A stretch of 64,000 nucleotides of DNA from DASXRC01 sp036506795. Lineage in GTDB: Bacteria > Actinomycetota > Actinomycetes > Mycobacteriales > Micromonosporaceae. Location of the stretch: contig DASXRC010000230.1 of NCBI GenBank assembly GCA_036506795.1, forward strand, positions 7,359 to 71,358, in the 5' to 3' direction. The notes below the pieces were generated by a model. The model saw nothing but the letters and a program-made list of their open reading frames with translations, was not told the origin of the DNA and did no database searches. The position numbers and the translations under genes are program-made. Position 1 is the first letter of the stretch; each line of letters starts with the position of its first letter. This document shows, piece after piece, positions 60,625 to 64,000 of the stretch.

Positions 60625-60960
60625 TTACGGCGGCGGCGCCGCCTTTGGCGGTGGCGCAGCCTTCGGCGGTTGAAGGTTCATCGGCTCGGGCGGTACGGGC
60701 GGGTTGCGCAGCTCGACGTCCGGTGGGTCGGGTAGGACGGGCCCTCTCCGGTGGATCTGTTGGGTCTCCTCCAACATGGACCGGACGCCACGGCGGCGCC
60801 GCTCGGTCCAGAACCAGATCGTCAGCAGCACAAGCGTCGCACCGGCGAGCATCAGCACCCAGCCGACAACATCGAGATCCACCCACGTCGGCTCGACGGT
60901 AAGGCCATAGGTCAGGATTGCCCCTAAGGCTATGAGGAAGATCCCTCCGCCAATGCCCAT
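60625..60960 (-). CDS. DUF6458-family small membrane protein
   Basis: 111 residues. It starts MGIGGGIFLIALGAILTYGL, family-typical, with two membrane helices (about 3-20 and 32-52), then a basic loop (TERRRRGVRSM) and a Pro-rich C-terminal tail ending in repeated KAAPPP. Convergent with the SixA-like gene (9 bp between stops). Function unknown; found across actinobacteria. Confidence 0.8.
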   Translation of the reverse strand: MGIGGGIFLIALGAILTYGLTVEPTWVDLDVVGWVLMLAGATLVLLTIWFWTERRRRGVRSMLEETQQIHRRGPVLPDPPDVELRNPPVPPEPMNLQPPKAAPPPKAAPPP

Positions 60961-61032
60961 GTCTGCCCCCTTTTGGCGCCTTATCAGGCTACCGCCCCGG
61001 TTGGGACGGCGACGCCAGAGCGGAGAGGACGG

Positions 61033-62892
61033 TCAGAACGCGTCTTCAGGCAGATCCATCAGATCCAGGGTCGTCGCCTCGATCACCCGCCGATCGGTGC
61101 CGAGCCGCGGCAGGACCTCCCGCGCGAAGAACCGCGACGCGGCCACCTTGCCTTGGTAGAAGGCTTGATCCGCGGCGGAGACCTTGCCGGCCAGGGCGCG
61201 CAGCGCGACGTCGGCCTGGCGCTGCAGGAGCCAGCCGATCAGGAGATCGCCCAGGGCGAGCAGCAGCCGCCGGGTGCTGAGCCCGACCTTGTACAGCGCC
61301 CGCGGGTCGCCGCCGCCCTGTGCCTCGCCGAGCCAACCGGTCATCGTGCCGAGCATGCTCTGGGTCTCGGCCAACGCCGAGCCCAGGGCGAGCCGCTCCT
61401 CCTTGAGTTGCCCGTTGCCGCCCTCGGACTCGATGAACGCCTGGATCTCGCCGGCCACGGTCAGCAACGCCCGGCCGCCGTCCTTCACGATCTTCCGGAA
61501 GAACAGGTCGACTCCCTGGATCGCGGTCGTCCCCTCGTACAGGGTGTCGATCTTCGAGTCGCGCACGTACTGCTCGAGGGGGTAGTCCTGCAGATAGCCG
61601 GAGCCGCCGAGGGTCTGCATGGCCTCATGGCCGAGCAGCTCGTACGCCCGCTCCGAGCCGCAGCCCTTGACCAACGGGAGGAGCAGGTCATTGACCCGCT
61701 CCGCCTGTTCGGCGGCGGCCGAGTCGCCGGAGGCGAGGGCCAGCTGGATCGTGTCCTGCCAGGTGGCGGTGTAGCACACCAGGGCGCGCAGCCCCTCGGC
61801 GTACGCCTTCTGCAGCATCAACGAACGGCGTACGTCCGGGTGGTGAGTGATCGCCACCCGGGGCGCGGTCTTGTCGCCCATCCGTAGCAGGTCCGCGCCC
61901 TGGACCCGGCTCTTGGCGTACTCCACGGCGTTGAGGTAACCCGTGGACAGCGTGGCGATCGCCTTCGTGCCGACCATCATCCGGGCGTACTCAATGATCA
62001 GGAACATCTGGCGGATGCCGTCGTGGACGTCGCCGAGCAGCCAGCCCTTGGCGGGCACGCCGTGCTCTCCGAACGTGAGCTCGCAGGTCGTGGAGACCTT
62101 GAGGCCCATCTTGTGCTCGACGTTGGTGGCGAAGACGCCATTGCGCTCGCCCAGCTCACCGGTCCGCGGATCGAAGTGGAACTTCGGCACGACGAACAGG
62201 GACAGGCCCTTGGTGCCGGGGCCGCCGGCGCCCTCCACGCCGACCGGTCGGGCCAGCACATAGTGGATGATGTTGTCGCTCAGGTCGTGCTCGCCGGACG
62301 TGATGAACCGCTTGACGCCCTCGAGGTGCCAGGACCCGTCCGGCTGGCGGACGGCCCGCGTACGGCCGGCCCCCACGTCCGAGCCGGCGTCGGGCTCGGT
62401 AAGCACCATGGTTGCGGCCCAGCGCTTCTCGACGAAGAGCTTGGCCCACTCCTTCTGCTCTGGCGTGCCCTCGAGGAACAGGGTGTGCGCGAACGACGGG
62501 CCGGAGGCGTACATCCAGATCGGCGCGTTGGAGCCGAGAACCAGGTCGGCGAGCGACCACCACAGCGCCCGTGGAGCGCGCGTGCCGCCGAGTTCCGGTG
62601 GTAGGTCGAGCCGCCAGAATTCGGAGTCCATGAACGCGGCGAAGGAGCGCCGGAAGTCGTGCGGCATGGTCACGCTGTGCGTGGCCGGATCGAACACCGG
62701 CGGGCGCCGGTCGCCGCTCGCGAAGCTGGGGGCGAGCTCGTCCCTGGCCAGCCGGTCTACCTCGGCGAGGAGGCTTCGCGCCGTGTCGACGTCGAGGTCG
62801 GCGTACGGGTCCTGGCCCAGCGTCCGGTCGGCGCCGAACACCTCGAAGAGGTTGAACTCGAGGTCCCGGAGATTGCTCTTGTAATGGCTCAT
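61033..62892 (-). CDS. Large acyl-CoA dehydrogenase (FadE5-like)
   Basis: 619 residues from ATG 62892. The core has the ACAD signatures TEPDAGSDVGAGRT, HLEGVKRFITSG, EHKMGLKVSTTCEL, and QTLGGSGYLQDYPLEQYVRDSKIDTLYEGTTAIQ, in which the catalytic Glu is in YEGTT. An N-terminal ~50-residue extension and a C-terminal ~150-residue domain match FadE5/AidB-type ACADs, which act on bulky or long acyl-CoAs. The first beta-oxidation step is the expected role. Two palindromes at the promoter (62917-62957), shared with trhA and DUF6230, suggest lipid-responsive repression. Confidence 0.93.
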   Translation of the reverse strand: MSHYKSNLRDLEFNLFEVFGADRTLGQDPYADLDVDTARSLLAEVDRLARDELAPSFASGDRRPPVFDPATHSVTMPHDFRRSFAAFMDSEFWRLDLPPELGGTRAPRALWWSLADLVLGSNAPIWMYASGPSFAHTLFLEGTPEQKEWAKLFVEKRWAATMVLTEPDAGSDVGAGRTRAVRQPDGSWHLEGVKRFITSGEHDLSDNIIHYVLARPVGVEGAGGPGTKGLSLFVVPKFHFDPRTGELGERNGVFATNVEHKMGLKVSTTCELTFGEHGVPAKGWLLGDVHDGIRQMFLIIEYARMMVGTKAIATLSTGYLNAVEYAKSRVQGADLLRMGDKTAPRVAITHHPDVRRSLMLQKAYAEGLRALVCYTATWQDTIQLALASGDSAAAEQAERVNDLLLPLVKGCGSERAYELLGHEAMQTLGGSGYLQDYPLEQYVRDSKIDTLYEGTTAIQGVDLFFRKIVKDGGRALLTVAGEIQAFIESEGGNGQLKEERLALGSALAETQSMLGTMTGWLGEAQGGGDPRALYKVGLSTRRLLLALGDLLIGWLLQRQADVALRALAGKVSAADQAFYQGKVAASRFFAREVLPRLGTDRRVIEATTLDLMDLPEDAF

Positions 62893-62916
62893 CGGTGCGC
62901 GGCCCCCGCTCCAGCG

Positions 62917-62936
62917 TGGTTACCCGTAAGTAACCA
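62917..62936. promoter_or_regulatory. Palindrome 1 in the acyl-CoA dehydrogenase promoter
   Basis: TGGTTACCCGTAAGTAACCA has perfect 7-bp arms and a 6-bp centre. It lies 25 bp upstream of the start codon, so it overlaps the core promoter. It nearly matches 58587-58602. Confidence 0.65.
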
Positions 62937-62945
62937 GGACTGTAT

Positions 62946-62957
62946 TACCCGCGGGTA
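62946..62957. promoter_or_regulatory. Palindrome 2 in the acyl-CoA dehydrogenase promoter
   Basis: TACCCGCGGGTA is a perfect 12-bp palindrome in TTACCCGCGGGTAG context, 24 bp from the centre of palindrome 1. Two tandem sites would allow cooperative binding. Confidence 0.6.
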
Positions 62958-63084
62958 GCGAGCGACAAGCCAGCCGGACACGTGACCCAGGCAACAATCC
63001 GTCACTCGCGTCGATCGTCATCGTTTGGCTCGGTGACACGCCGGGCTCTGCGGAGCCGGTCGCGCGATCGTGGGGAGGTCATGC

Positions 63085-63201
63085 GTGTTCGCGAACCTGC
63101 TGAACCTGTTCTTCGACCCACGCCATCCCCGCCGGTACATCGGTCGCCATCGCGCCCCCGGGCACATCCGCTACGTGGCCGTCGCCCACGTGCCGCGCTG
63201 A
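63085..63201 (+). CDS. Small ORF, 38 residues, between the acyl-CoA dehydrogenase and sigma genes
   Basis: GTG 63085 lies six bases after GGGGAGG, a strong ribosome-binding site. The predicted protein starts FANLLNLFFDPRHPRRYIGR and continues HRAPGHIRYVAVAHVP, ending at TGA 63199-63201. It is basic and His/Arg-rich. 33 of 37 sense codons after the start end in G or C, as expected for coding sequence here. It could equally be a short leader peptide. No family is recognised. Confidence 0.45.
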   Translation: MFANLLNLFFDPRHPRRYIGRHRAPGHIRYVAVAHVPR

Positions 63202-63226
63202 GTCGGCGGCCGACCGTGATGAGCCT

Positions 63227-64000
63227 TCAGCCTTCCGGCCGACGTGTAGCTTCTTTCTCCGGCAGTCGCGCCACATCAGACACCGTTCCGATATGACCGA
63301 GCTTGTCGGGATTGACCACAGCGCGGATCGCCTGGACCACGCCGTCGGCGACGTCGAGCGCGACCACGCTGACCACGCGCCCCTCGGAGTCGTACAAGAC
63401 GGCGCCCGGCTGGCCATTGACCCAGGCCAGCCGGAGGGAGACGCCGAGGGATCGGACCCGGCGGAGCTGGCCGACGAGCAGCCGCATGACGCGCTGCCGC
63501 CCGGCCAGCGGCTTGCCAATCGCCTGCGCCTTGCCGCCGCCGTCCCCGTGGACCACCACGTCGGGCGCGAGCATGCCGAGCAGCGCATCCATGTCGCCGC
63601 CCGCGGCGGCCTCGAAGAACCTGCGGGCGAGTTCCTCACCCTCCGCCCGCCGAGCCGGGGGTGGCGCGCCGACGCGCGCCTGCCCTCCGGCCGCGATGCG
63701 CTGCCGGGCGCGGGCGAAGATCTGCCGGCAATTCACCTCGGTCTTGCCGATGATCCTTGCCACATCCGGGTAGCCGTAGCCGAACACCTCGCGCAGCATG
63801 AACACCGCCCGCTCCACCGGCGAGAGGGCCTCCAGCAACACGAGAAACGCCATCGACAGCGAGTCGGCCAGCTCGGCGTGCTCGGCCGGCCAAGGCCCGT
63901 CGGCGGGCACGACGACCGGCTCGGGCAGCCAGTCCCCCACGTACGTCTCCCGCCGCACCCGCGCCGATCTCAGGTAGTTGTTTCCCAGCCGCGTCACCGC
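63227..64000 (-). CDS. ECF41/SigJ-type sigma factor with SnoaL-like C-terminal domain (5' end outside window)
   Basis: The frame is open to the window edge, so the N-terminal sigma region 2 is partly missing. What is seen: TRLGNNYLRSARVRRETYVG with the WLPEP motif (WLPEPVVVP) just after region 2, region 4 (LSPVERAVFMLREVFGYGYPDVARI, then EVNCRQIFARARQRI), and a ~120-residue SnoaL-like domain with GDGGGKAQAI and NPDKL near the end. ECF41 sigma factors carry this domain in place of an anti-sigma factor, and it tunes promoter use. Usual partner genes (carboxymuconolactone decarboxylase- or oxidoreductase-like) would lie outside the window. Confidence 0.88.
   Translation of the reverse strand, partial: AVTRLGNNYLRSARVRRETYVGDWLPEPVVVPADGPWPAEHAELADSLSMAFLVLLEALSPVERAVFMLREVFGYGYPDVARIIGKTEVNCRQIFARARQRIAAGGQARVGAPPPARRAEGEELARRFFEAAAGGDMDALLGMLAPDVVVHGDGGGKAQAIGKPLAGRQRVMRLLVGQLRRVRSLGVSLRLAWVNGQPGAVLYDSEGRVVSVVALDVADGVVQAIRAVVNPDKLGHIGTVSDVARLPEKEATRRPEG

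Noticed and set aside
63079..63639. 186-codon minus frame near the sigma factor
   Set aside because: It is a frame-shifted shadow of the ECF41 gene; the Arg/Ser-rich composition shows no domain.

Overview
The window is high-GC DNA with frequent GTG starts, many leaderless-looking promoters (a TAGGCT-like -10 box 6-7 bases before the start codon), four-base GTGA or one-base gene overlaps, and a dnaK-grpE-dnaJ-hspR operon with HspR (HAIR) boxes. This is typical of an actinobacterium. The gene neighbourhood (purA, fbaA, pyrE, clpB and the dnaK operon, plus a DUF6230/DUF6114 pair and a SigE-family sigma factor) suggests a Micromonosporaceae-like chromosome; that is inference, not a database result. 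I see no tRNA, rRNA, CRISPR array, insertion sequence or prophage. The window is mostly conserved chromosome with one catabolic cluster and several small repeats.

Layout. 1-8.2 kb: partial M48 protease, PHP-domain protein, EamA transporter, DUF885 peptidase-like protein, and the DUF6230-DUF6114 surface-protein pair. 8.3-13.7 kb: purA, a degenerate lipid-kinase-like protein, a large LOG-family protein, fbaA and a holin-like membrane protein. 13.9-18.6 kb: a small acidic protein, the AmmeMemoRadiSam pair (amrB, amrS), a SigE-family sigma factor translationally coupled to a membrane protein, and DedA. 18.6-25.3 kb: a VWA/solute-binding lipoprotein-like protein, class II aldolase, ArsR regulator, pyrE, an SDR, and two paralogous proline-rich membrane proteins. 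25.4-28 kb: clpB under a HAIR box.

28.1-35.1 kb is the most distinctive block: SDR, RidA-like protein, PaaX-family regulator, benzoate-type CoA ligase, a second SDR, and a fused flavin monooxygenase/old-yellow-enzyme protein. This matches the logic of the aerobic 2-aminobenzoyl-CoA (anthranilate) or salicylyl-CoA route. Two near-identical divergent promoters carry a palindrome (GTTGAC-N4-GTCAAC) that contains the -35 boxes for both directions, the best candidate operator for the PaaX-family protein.

35.2-43.9 kb: small unknown gene, hspR-dnaJ-grpE-dnaK (minus strand), two HAIR-like boxes, then two tandem dynamin-like GTPases ending in a 17-bp tandem repeat. 44-51.2 kb: esterase, unknown genes, and a two-subunit E1 plus E2 2-oxoacid dehydrogenase operon whose E2 linker has taken in repeat-like DNA in frame. 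51.3-56.3 kb: a 45-residue protein with a strong terminator, a proline-rich single-pass membrane protein, an MFS transporter and a thioredoxin-NHL protein. 56.3-64 kb: 5-oxoprolinase genes pxpB-pxpC-pxpA, trhA (hemolysin III/PAQR), GNAT, SixA-like phosphatase, DUF6458 protein, a large acyl-CoA dehydrogenase, a 38-residue small ORF and a partial ECF41-type (SigJ-like) sigma factor.

A second candidate regulon emerges from repeated palindromes of the form YTAC-YCGNNR-GTAR upstream of DUF6230/DUF6114, trhA and the acyl-CoA dehydrogenase, which suggests a common, perhaps lipid-responsive, repressor.
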